NCBI RefSeq assembly: GCF_904849725.1
Contig: NC_058518.1
Span: forward strand, 209,882,741-209,946,740
DNA: 64,000 bases
Direction of reading: 5' to 3'
Source of the DNA: Hordeum vulgare subsp. vulgare
Taxonomy: Eukaryota; Streptophyta; Magnoliopsida; Poales; Poaceae
This document shows positions 48,609 to 59,073 of this stretch, piece after piece. A program made the translations under genes and the position numbers. Below the pieces are notes generated by a model, which saw only the letters and a list, made by a program, of their open reading frames with translations, did not search any database and was not told where the DNA came from. The stretch's first letter is position 1, and each line of letters starts with the position of its first letter.

Positions 48609-49432
48609 AGGCACCTGCCGCCCCCAACTCCAGCTCTATAAGTTGTCTTTCGTCCTAGAAAAAATAAAAAGAGAAGTTTTCGTCCCATTTTCGATACGGA
48701 GGTGCCGCCACCACCTGTTCTTCATCTGGAGGGCAGATCTGGAGTCCGTCTTGGGCTCCGGAGAGGGGAAATCATCGCCATCGTCATCATCAACCTTCTT
48801 CCCTCTCCAATTCCATGAAGCTCTTCATCGTTCGTGAGTAATCTATTCGTAGACTCGCTGGGCGGTGATGAGTAGGATGTGATCTATCATCTAATCGAGT
48901 TAGTTTTGATGGGGATTGATCCCTAGTATCCACTATGTTCTGAGATTTGATGTTGCTACTACTTTGCCATGCTTAATGCTTGTCACTAGGGCCCGAGTGC
49001 CATGATTTCAGATCTGGAATTATTATGTTGTCACCAATATATGTGTGTTTTAGATCTGATCTTGCAAGTTGTAGTTACCTACTATGTGTTATGATCCGAC
49101 AACCCCGGAGTGACAATAACCGGAACCACTCCCGGTGATGACCATAGTTTGAGGAGTTCATGTGTTCACCAAGTGCTAATGCGTTGGTCTGGTTCTTTAT
49201 TAAAAGGAGAACCTTAATATCCCGTAGTTTCCTTTTGGACCCTGCTGCCACGGGAGGGATGGACAATAGATGTCATGCAAGTTCTTTTCCCTAAGCATGT
49301 ATGACGACACACGGAATGCATGCCTACATCACATTGACGAACGGGAGCTAGCCACATATCTCTCCGTGTTATAGCTGTTGCATGATGAATATCATCCAAA
49401 CAAATCACCGACCCATTGCCTATGAGTTTGTC

Positions 49433-49660
49433 CTACTGTTGCTACTACTGTTACTTGTCTTGCTCTGCTGCTGCTACTACTGCTGTTACTTGTCTTGCTC
49501 TGCTGCTGCTACTAATGTTGCTGCTGCTGTTACTTGTCTTGCTCTGCTGTTACTGTTGCTACTACTGTCGCTTGCTACTGTTGCAACTTGCTACTGCTGT
49601 CACTACTGTTGTTCCTTGCCACTGCTATTACTCATTACACTGCTGCTACCTGCTACAATC
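49433..49660 (+). repeat. Diverging tandem array within LTR H
   Basis: Units of roughly 30-36 bp containing gttacttgtcttgctctgct followed by ctgctgctactact, three clear copies then decay. Leucine- or cysteine-rich frames here are artefacts of the repeat. Confidence 0.75.
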
Positions 49661-50080
49661 TTGATCGCTGGTCGTTTACGGGAACCGACAATTCCCGTCA
49701 ACGAGGCAACTTGGCGCCATTGATACAATCGTTAGAAATAGTCTGCCGTGTCAACAGATCGTTTCTGACACCGTTGTTATCATATTACTTTGTTGTTACT
49801 ACTGTGCTTGCAGATACTAATCTTTCAGGTGTGGTTGAATCTCACAAATTCAGCTGCTAATACTTGAGAGTATACTCTCATCTCCTGACGGGCTCATCAA
49901 CAAATTGGTCGAATACTCTACCCTCGAAAGTTGTTGCGAACCCACACGCTGGTGGGCCGTCAACAACATTCTTCTAGTTTCATTACCGGGGAGTGCTATT
50001 AGCATTCTTTTGGTGCCGTTCCAGGAGAAGGTTCGTTCTCATAAGCATTCGTCTAGTTAACGCCAGAGATTGTGCGATCA

Positions 50081-50085
50081 CTTGC
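50081..50085 (+). repeat. Target site duplication of H, right copy (CTTGC)
   Basis: Matches 48307-48311. Confidence 0.9.
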
Positions 50086-50248
50086 TACAAATCATCTCAC
50101 CACACAATCACTTGTTACCCATAATTTCAGTGCTTGCAGATTTTACCTTGCTGAAAACCACTTGTCAGATCCTTCTGCTCCTCGTTGGGTTCGACAGTCT
50201 TACTTATCGAAAGGACTACGATTGATCCCCTATACTTGTGGGTCATCA
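50086..50248 (+). repeat. G 3' LTR, second part
   Basis: Completes the LTR to gggtcatca at 50248. Confidence 0.88.
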
Positions 50249-50253
50249 CTAAC
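50249..50253 (+). repeat. Target site duplication CTAAC after G
   Basis: CTAAC is present once at the equivalent point of the intact F LTR (59964-59968) and in inverted form at 43743-43747. Confidence 0.88.
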
Positions 50254-51390
50254 CTCCACCATTCTGTCCTACAGCAGATGCCCCGCCATGGATCCCGTCT
50301 AAGCCGCAGCCCCGAGCCCGTCAGCCACCGTGAGGATGGAGCCGGCCCGGACGGACCTGGCTCCAGTGCATGCCCCCAACCTCTCGCTGACCCACGGGTC
50401 GCCGCGTCACCGGAGTTTGTGCAGTCGTTGCTGCCGATGCTGTCATGCTCATGGGAGAACGACTCCGCTCGATCCCCTCCGCGCTGTTGACTAATGTCTC
50501 GGGCACGGCCAGCCGCTCTCCGTGGCAGAGCGGCGTCCCCGTGCCCGATGGCCTAGTAGCGTCCGCGCCTTCGGCCCAGCGCCTGGCCTCTCGCCTCGGC
50601 CAGCCTCACGGCATCGCCTCGCCTGGCCTTCCCCACAGCATGGGCCCTAAACCCACTATGGTGAGCAGCCACTACACCGCCCGTGCGCATTATGGTTGTC
50701 CAATTCTCGTGCATAGTTTTGGCCCATAATTTGTTTTTTTGTGTCGAGCCATTTTCTCAATTAGCACGTTATTTCATAATTACAATTTAATGCATATTTT
50801 TTTAAACGCTCCTAATTAATTACATGTGCATCGGATAAAAATATTTTAGATATGTAAAATGTTTAGAATTTCATATAGATTAACAATTTCCAACTATCAT
50901 GCATGTTAAAAGTATTTAAATGTGTTGTTTGCATTGATTTTCATGATGTCATATTAAAAATGATTAATGCATAGCCAATGAACCGTGCATCGGATTTAAA
51001 AACTTCATACATGCAACCTGCTTAGAATTATGTTTAGATTCACAATATGCCACTCTTACATGTGTTTAAAATGTTTAACCTCATTGTTTCATTAAGTTTG
51101 CATAAATGCCATGTCAAAATGATTTATTTCGTAAAAACCGTAGTGCTGATTAAAATGGTTCATATATTTAACTTGGCTAGAAAAATGTGTAACATGGTGT
51201 CATTTATTTTCCTGTTTATCAACTCTAAAATTGTGTTTTAGGCAGATCTTTAGCAAATTCAAAATTACATATGGGGACTTTCCAGAATTGTTATTCGTTA
51301 TTCCGGCCTCATTTAAACTAACTTAGAATTTTAGGAAGTTTCATGAGATCTTGTGCATCCATGTTCTAACGTGTTGTGGCTCACATTTAC
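50254..51390 (+). repeat. F 5' LTR, middle part
   Basis: Homologous to about 59969-61080. It starts GC-rich and becomes AT-rich. The first about 708 bp of this LTR, equivalent to 59074-59781 and including the TATA box, are missing from the window. No gene is supported; short Pro/Ala frames are in the GC-rich leader. Confidence 0.88.
51386..51390 (+). repeat. Target site duplication of I, left copy (TTTAC)
   Basis: Matches 53203-53207; the F 3' LTR has it once at the equivalent point (near 61075). Confidence 0.92.
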
Positions 51391-53202
51391 TGTTGGAAAC
51401 ATGTCCTAGAGGCAATGATAAATAGTTATTATTATATTTCCTGTTTAAAGATAATCGTTTATTATCCATGCTATAACTGTATTGAATGAAAACATAGATA
51501 CATGTGTGGATACATAGACAAAACAATGTACCTAACAAGCCTCTAGTTGGCTAGCAAGTTGATCAATGATAGTCAAGGTTTTCTGACTATGTGCAAGTGT
51601 TGTCACTTGATAACTGGATCACATCATTAGGAGAATCATGTGATGGACTAGACCCAAACTATGAACGTAGCATATTGATCGTGTCGTTTTATTGCTATTG
51701 TTTTCTGCATGTCAAGTATTTATTCCTATGACCATGAAATCATATAACTCACTGGCACCAGAGAAATACCTTGTGTGTATCAAACGTCACAACGCAACTA
51801 GGTGACTATAAAGGTGCTCTACAGGTATCTCCGAAGGTGTCCATTGAGTTAGTATGGATCAAGACTGGGATTTGTCACTCCGTGTGATGGAGAGGTATCT
51901 CGGGGCCCACTCGGTAATACAACATCACACACAAGCCTTGCAAGCAATGTGACTAAGTGTAAGTCACGGGATCTTGTATTACGGAACGAGTAAAGAGACT
52001 TGCCGGTAACGAGATTGAAATAGGTATGCGGATACCGACGGTCGAATCTCGGGCAAGTAACATACCAAAGGACAAAGGGAATGACATACGGGATTATATG
52101 AGTCCTTGACACTGAGGTTCAACCGGTAAGATCTTCGTAGAATATGTAGGATCCAATATGGGCATCCAGGTCCCGCTATTTGATATTGACCGAGGAGTAC
52201 CTCGGGGCATGTCTGCATAGTTCTCGAACCCGCAGGGTCTGCACACTTAAGGTTCGATGGTGTTTTAGTATATTGAGTTATATGTGTGGTTACCGAATGA
52301 TTATTGGAGTCCCGGATGAGATCACGGACGTCACAAGGGTTTCTGGAATGGTCCAGAAACGAAGATTGATATATAGGATGACTTCATTTGGTTACCGGAA
52401 GGTTTTCGGGCATTACCAGGATTGTACTGGGAGTGACGAATGGGTTCCCGAAGTTCACCAGGAGGGGGGCAACCCACCCGTGGGAAGCCCAATGGCCCTA
52501 GGGATGGCGCACCAGCCCTTAGTGGGTTGGTGGGATAGCCTAAGAGGGCCTATGCACCAAGTGAAGAAAACCAAAGAAAAAAAGGGAGGTGGGAAGGAAG
52601 AGAAGGACTCCACTTTCCAATCCTAATTGGAGTTGGACTCCTCCTTCTCCCTAGCCGGCGCACCCTTGAGGGCTTGGCCCTCAAGGCAAGCCTCCTCCCC
52701 CTCCCTCCTATATATAGTGGTGGTCTAGGGCTGATTTGAGACAACTTTTGCCACGTGCAACTCAGATCTAGACACCATAGTTTTACCTCTAGATTGTATT
52801 TCGGCGGAGCTCGGGCGGAGCCCTGCAGGAGTAGATCCTCACCACCACCGGAGCGCCATCATGTTGCCGGAGAACTCATCTACTTCTCCGTCTTGCTTGC
52901 TGGATCAAGAAGGCCGAGATCATTGTCGAGCTGTACATTTGCTGAACGCGGAGGTGTCGTCCGTTCAGCACTAGATCGGAATGGATCATGGGACGGATCG
53001 CAGGACGGTTTGTGGGACGGTTCGTGGGGCTGATCGAGGGACGTGAAGACATTCCACTACATCAACCGCGTTTCTTAACGATTCTTATTGTGCGATTTAC
53101 AAGGGTACGTAGATCCAAATCTCCTGTCGTAGATGGACATCACCATGATAGGTCTTCGTGTGCGTAGGATTTTTTTTATTTCCCATGCAATGTTCCCCAA
53201 CA
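51391..53202 (+). mobile_element. Solo LTR I, copia, BARE1/WIS/Angela type
   Basis: 1812 bp, TGTTGGAAACATGTCCTAGA to CCCCAACA, flanked by TTTAC. The start and the length are those I know from the BARE1/WIS/Angela group of Triticeae copia elements. TATA box at 52709-52717. No internal domain remains. Frames such as 52180-52626 are LTR text, not genes. Confidence 0.92.
52709..52717 (+). promoter_or_regulatory. TATA box of solo LTR I
   Basis: tatatatag after a C/T-rich stretch, at the place expected for the BARE1-type promoter. Confidence 0.7.
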
Positions 53203-55452
53203 TTTACATGCATTTTGCATTCATGTATATTATCTGGGTTGGCCATATCTTTTAGACCGTAGTTATGTTTCAAATGATCTATATATGTAAATTGACTAGA
53301 ATGACATGTAGAATCACATGGTCCACTTATTTTGTTATTTAATAAACATAAAACATGCTTAGTTCAGATCTGTACCAATTTCAAAATTAACATGTGGGGT
53401 CATTTTGGAAATGCTATATGTAGTTTCCAACCTTATTTAAAATGCCTAGCTGGTGTAGTTTATTTATGCTTCACCTCTTGTCATGTTTAACAACATTTAA
53501 TATTGTTGTGTACCTAAACGGGTGTGAACTAAGTAATTAAAATTTGGAGTTTCGTTAATATGCAACTCATTGCATATTGAGCATCATTTAATATGTAGTA
53601 ATAAATTTTTGTGGTGTGTCATGCCTTGCAAAATTAAACCCGTCATGCATCATATGTGTTTGTGCGTCATGTCATGCATATGTTGTGGTAAATATCGTGT
53701 GTTGATTCTTGTTTCCAGATTGCTTCTTCTCGATAGAGTTTCGCAAGCGTGTCGGTGTGTGAGGATCTGTTCGACTACATTGGTTTGTGTGCTTCACGGA
53801 ACCGTTCTTCTTCGAAGCGGGATCACAGGCAAGATGATCATTTCCTTAGATACCGTTACTATCGTTACCATGCTAGTTGTCTCGTTTCTTTCGCTATGTC
53901 TCGCCGCCTACCACTTAAATGTGAGTCTCCTAACATTGTCATGAAAAGCCTCTAACCCCTCCACTTTCGAGCAAACCACTGTTTGGCTATGTTACCACTT
54001 GCTCAGCCTTCTAGTAGCGTTGCTAGTTGCAGGTGAAGTTGCCTCCACGTGAAAACATGGGTTCCTTGTTATATCACGATATTGTTGTTGTTTTATTTAA
54101 TGCACCTATATATTTGGTAAAAGGTGGAAGGCTTGGCTTTGTAGCCTGGTGTTTTGTTTCATCTTTGTCGCCTTAGTTTCGGCTACCGGTATTAAATTTC
54201 ATATTTGAGCACTCTTAACATGCTTGGGGTTCTTATGGGGACCCCCTTGACTTTTGTTTTGGGATAAAACTCTTCTTGCAAGGCCCAACATAACAAATGA
54301 ATCGTGTACGGAGTAATTAACATGTGGATAATTATCAATCCCCTGGCGAGTGCTCCTCATGAGTGCTACTCAACATTTATTATTCTATTGCTTAAAAAAC
54401 CAACAATCGAACCAGTGAACCAGCAGCCCGACCGGTAAAAACCTCAATCGGGAACCTTTTTGGTTCGATTTCCGGTTTGCTTTTTTAAACTATGGTTTTA
54501 CATTTCTCTAACGTTTTGTGCGAGGGTTACCGAGCAAACTTTGGGCTATCTCTTGGTTGAGGTTTTCCACTAGGAATCTGAGGAGATCATGGGTTTTTCG
54601 TAGTCGAGGTTTCCGACACAGCGTGTGGTAGTTTGTGATGGACTAGTTGGAGCACCCCTACAGGGTTAAATATTTTTTAGAGTCGTGCCCGCAGTTATGT
54701 GGCCACTTGGAAACTTTGTTTAACATCCAGTTCTAGAAAACTTGAAGTAAACTTTATTAAAATATGCCAACTGTGTGTGTAACCATGACTATCTCATCTC
54801 GTGAGTTTGGCATCTCGAAGAGGACACGGTGGGGTTATGTTTGACGTAAGTAGGTGTTCAGGATCACTTCATGATCAAGATTTGTTCATGTACGTTATGC
54901 ATAGCTCACCCCCCCCCCTCTTATTCTTGTACTCGTAAGTTAGCCACTCAAATAAATGCTTAGTTGCTTGCTACAGCCTCACCACTTAACCATACCTTAG
55001 CCATTAAATTGTGCTAGTCTTGATACCTTTGGAAATGTGATTGTTGAGTCCATGTGGCTCACAGATTACTACAACAATAGTTGTAGGTACATGTAAAGTG
55101 ATAGTTTGACATGAGTGCGATGATTGTTCTATTTGGAGTTTCTTCCTCTTCTTCACCGATCTAGGATGGGTTCCAGGCCGGCAGCCTAGGATAGCAAGGA
55201 TGGACGTCATTCTTTTATCGTTTGTTTTTGTCCGTAGTTGAACCCTACTCTTCTACATGGTGATTAAACATGTTGTTGTATTGATGTGATCTTGATGCAT
55301 CTTGTGGCGAGTGTAAGACAATTCCATATACTCATCTCTTGTGTACATATACTTGTAATGATATCCATTCTTGCGAAATGACGAGATGCGCTTCTATCCT
55401 TGTCGATGCCCTTGTGCTAAAATAAGAATAGGATCGTATCTTGGGCGTTACA
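53203..55452 (+). repeat. F 5' LTR, 3' part
   Basis: Continues the F LTR after I and ends GGGCGTTACA. Homologous to about 61075-63380, apart from a non-matching block at 54367-54494. No gene is seen. Confidence 0.88.
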
Positions 55453-55455
55453 AGT

Positions 55456-55469
55456 TGGTATCAGAGTAG
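55456..55469 (+). other. Primer binding site of F (tRNA-Met type, degraded)
   Basis: tggtatcagagtag matches the initiator tRNA-Met complement for its first 11 bases. Confidence 0.75.
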
Positions 55470-58400
55470 TACCGACCTAGGATCCCCCTTGATTGATCGA
55501 ACTTGGCCGAGTTGAGTCTAGTGAAAACTACTTTGAGTCTAGTTATATATCAGAGAGTAGGATTCTTTTTACTCCTCTTCTATGCTCTGGTGAGGAATAC
55601 TGACGTAGGAATTTTTATTCTACTCCTCTTCTGACTCAAAAATAATTTAGGATCACGTGGGTATTTTGGAACCTCTACGATGTCGTTGTGACTAAGATTT
55701 TGTTCTTGGTGCCTCCTTTTATCGAGGAGTTGAGCTCCAGGGGATTCTTCTCACACTCGCTATCATTCAGTTTCCTTATTATCTCAGGACAGAGGATGTT
55801 CGAAATTGCTTCAATATTAGTAGTGGCGAGAGGAGCCCGGCATCCCCAGTACTAGTGGAGAGCGTCCGGATGTACTGCCATACTTCGTATCTTTGTGATT
55901 ACGAGGATCTGGGGTAGATGAGTTTCTGAGATCTCTGGTTATGTGTTGACAGATGTGATACACTGGGTGGGTAGTGTTATTGATAGGAGTTGAGTGATGG
56001 ACTTTACTCCTTGTATCCATGGACCCGATTGCATAACCATAAAATTTCGAGAGTTCTTAGGTGGGATTTCAAGTTGTTACCTAGGATTATCTTCCTACAG
56101 ATGCATGATGTGAGGTTGGGGTTCGACATCTAATGGATTCGTATGTTCACGGTCTTTCTAACAGAGGACAGTATCGATATATGTCGTCACATATGCTCAC
56201 TTCAAGCCTTGTAGTTTGCTACGCCTAGGGAGAATATTCGAGCGTCATTTCAATATGACAATCCAATGTACGATCGAGCCCGTGCGAACCTTACCACAAA
56301 AATATTAGACGAAATATTTGTCGTATACTAGTTTTCGACTTGTTTCGTAAGCCTCATCCTTCATTTTGTTGGAGTATGGTAATTCGAGTTGCTTCGATAT
56401 CAAGTGGTGATTTCATATCTTTCTGAGTGGTGTTCTCATATTTCTATGGGAGTGCTAATTAATTATTTTGCTCAATCAAGTTGTCTTATGAATTCTTTCC
56501 AACCGGAGTCGCCATGTCAATTTGATTTCCAACCAGAGTGCTTCTCTTCAAGTTAATTCAATCCTCTCCAATATTTGCAAGATATATCCTCATATTTCTT
56601 TCCAGAGTTCGTCTCATCTGCCCAAGTTGTCTTTGTTTTTACCCACCCTCCCGCCATTTTTATTCTATGATTAAATTATCATCCAAGTGCCTTTCCTTTC
56701 AGTTACGCTTCCGCTTTCTTTCTTGTGTATCGTATCCGGTGATTCATTGTGAAAATGCTCAGGTGCTAAGTTCATCATTTTTCATTCTTGTTTCCTCTCA
56801 GGTGGAGTCAATTCAAGTTTCTAGTGTTCATCATATCCTTTTCATTCGTTCAATGATTTTCCATGTTGGAAATATCTATTCAAACCTATCTTGTTTATTT
56901 ATCCCTCTCTATTTTATCTGGAGTGTTGAAGATATCTCAAAAGATTCGTGTTTTCATGAGATCCTTCAATTACTTCAAGGTTCTTACCTCATCAAGTTTT
57001 CATTTGTACCGTTGCACTTAATCTTTCTTAGCAATCCTTTCAACCGTGTTTTATTTTGAGTGGGCCCATAACCCACAGGTTCTTCTCCAGGATCATACTT
57101 GGCTCTTCTAAATCTTATTCGGAGATCTCTAAATATTTTCAAGTGTGATGTAAGTATGGATTCCATCAGTCGTATTCCTTCTCCAAGATTGTTTCAAATT
57201 TATTTCTCATCATTGGCTCAACCATTTCCTTATTCATTTCTTCCGGAGTGTTTCGGTAATTTTAGCTGGTGTTCCTTCTCATCATTCTCGATGTGAAGAC
57301 CGAAGAAGTGGTTCTCTTAAATGTTGTCCATTCTCTTCAAGATTTTGGTTTCAGCTTTGTGCTATCATCTTAATTGTTTTTTATCATGAGTAATTCCTTC
57401 CATATCTATCTGGTGCATTACAGAGTTGTTTTCTTTTCTTGATCCTCCGAAGGCCATCATTTTAAAAGATTTCTTCATTCTCAGCTTTCACCTTTCGTTC
57501 TCAAATTCTTCTCAATATTTGTCTCTTCGTTCGTATCATAATTATTCTGGTGCCTCATTCAAGTTTTCTATTAGGCGGCTCAAGATCTCTTCGTTCTCAT
57601 GTATTCCATTCATTTCTAATATCCCCATATGTTCTAAATTCTTCACGTGGATCATGCTCTCTTCGTCTCGTGTATCTTCATTCATCATGGTATTCCCATT
57701 TGTTGCAATTCTTACCGGTGGCTTGTTCAAGCATTCTCTAATCGAATCATGCTCTCTTTGTACTCATGTAGCCCAGTTCCTTTGTATTATCCTCTTTCAT
57801 TCCAAATTCTTACCGGCGTTTCTTCCAAGACTTCCTCAAATTTGTGCTCATATCTCTCCTCAATCTTCAAGAATAATAAGTGGTATGATAAATTTGTTGC
57901 TTGTCATCAATTGAACTTGATGAAGGATAAGCATAACATAATTCTTATTCTTGTTACCTTTAAGTGATTTCAATTCTTTTCCGGAGTTGCTAATGATATC
58001 AAATTCTTTATACGAGGTGTTCTTATCTTTTCTTTTCCGGAGTTCCAAGTTTTCTCAAGTATCTCTTCATGAAGATTCATCTAAATCCTTGCAAGGTCAT
58101 AAGTGTCTTCTTTTCAACCTTCATTTCTTTTCATCATTATTTTGTATACGGAGGTGCATCATGGTGGTTCTTCAAGGATTTAATTCATTCTCAAGTGTTC
58201 TTCAAGATTTTGTTGGAGAAGCTCAAGCTTTATTTCTCTTGCATTCCGAAGTGCAACTCTTCCTCCTTTTCCTTGGAGGTGGTGTTATAGCATTCTTGAC
58301 TCACAAGGAGTCTCCAAGGGAATTTGTTTCAAGAATGGGATATTTAAACCCACCATTTTTCTTCGATCATGCGATATTTACAACCCATGGTTTCTTCATT

Positions 58401-59060
58401 GAAGTTATCTTGCATTGGGTTTCACCTAAAGCTTTCCCTAAGGATTGTTGCTATTATGGTGATTATCGTTGATCCAAGTTTTGAATGCATCCTACTAGTG
58501 TAAGAAGTTGTGCATGTATTGTTGCTCCCAAGCAATCTTTGCTTCCGTTAGTGGTCGGTTGTCACATCATAATTTGCGATGTTTTCCATAAGCCCACAAC
58601 AAGCTATTATTTTGTTGTTGATTTTCCAACAACTCCGTTGAAGTCTTCTTCGCAAGGATGCTCTTCAATTCATTGTGGTAGTAATTGTCATTTTCTTATC
58701 TGTTATTTTCTTTCCAATGATCTAGTTTTGATTCTTTCTCCCAGAGGCTTTGTGTTGTTGCTTCATCAATCATTTCGCCTTTTCAAGACCATATTCTTCC
58801 CTTGCTTCTACATTTAGCAGGATTGTTGTGAAACAATTTCAATTTCTTTCCATGTTACCAAAATTTGCCTCTCTTTCCTGTCGAAGTGCTGCCGAAATTT
58901 CTTGTGAATCTTGTTTGTTCCTCATGTCATTCTTCATCTCAGTGCAACCTTCAAGATTCATTTGTTTCACTTGTTTGTTAAAGAAGCAACTAAGTTCTAC
59001 ATCTTGATTTTCTTCCTCTTCCCCTTTTCATTCTTAGATGTCGGGTCGAGATCTCTTGTT
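55470..59060 (+). mobile_element. F interior, non-coding
   Basis: Pyrimidine-rich on the + strand with many short open frames (for example 56538-57059 and 57951-58472) that show no domain and have the composition of the surrounding DNA. Motifs like ttccggagt, ttaccggtgg and ttaccggcg recur at irregular intervals between about 56500 and 58260, suggesting an ancient diverged repeat. Confidence 0.7.
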
Positions 59061-59073
59061 AGTGTAGGAGAGT
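59061..59073 (+). other. Polypurine tract of F
   Basis: agtgtaggagagt before the 3' LTR; related to the E tract. Confidence 0.7.

Larger units (their letters stand above)
48312..50080 (+). mobile_element. Solo LTR H
   Basis: 1769 bp, TGATACGTCTCCATC to GCGATCA, flanked by CTTGC on both sides and with no internal region, so LTR-LTR recombination removed the rest. It has a hairpin (48543-48608), a TATA box (48637-48642) and a tandem CTG-rich array. The start resembles the Triticeae WHAM/Sabrina type; the name is uncertain. Confidence 0.92.
43931..50248 (+). mobile_element. Element G, 3' half of a second Athila-lineage element
   Basis: Begins abruptly in integrase and continues through the 3' ORF, non-coding interior, polypurine tract and 3' LTR, which is split by solo LTR H. 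It is followed by CTAAC and F sequence. Homologous to the - strand block 19457-24370 but a distinct copy, as the two integrase proteins differ at many residues. Interpreted as the 3' end of the insertion whose 5' end is now inverted at 42220-43742. Confidence 0.88.

Noticed and set aside
49382..49860. Leucine- and cysteine-rich frames resembling a membrane protein
   Set aside because: They come from the tandem CTG-rich array inside solo LTR H.
52180..53033. Frames of 148 and 92 codons
   Set aside because: Both lie inside the copia solo LTR I, which is non-coding.
54430..54475. tRNA-like ggttcgatttccgg, possible tRNA gene or SINE
   Set aside because: Only a T-arm-like string is present; no cloverleaf, A box or poly-A tail is visible.
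56538..58817. Several frames of 100-173 codons that might be host exons
   Set aside because: They overlap each other in different frames, show no domain, and lie in the low-complexity F interior.
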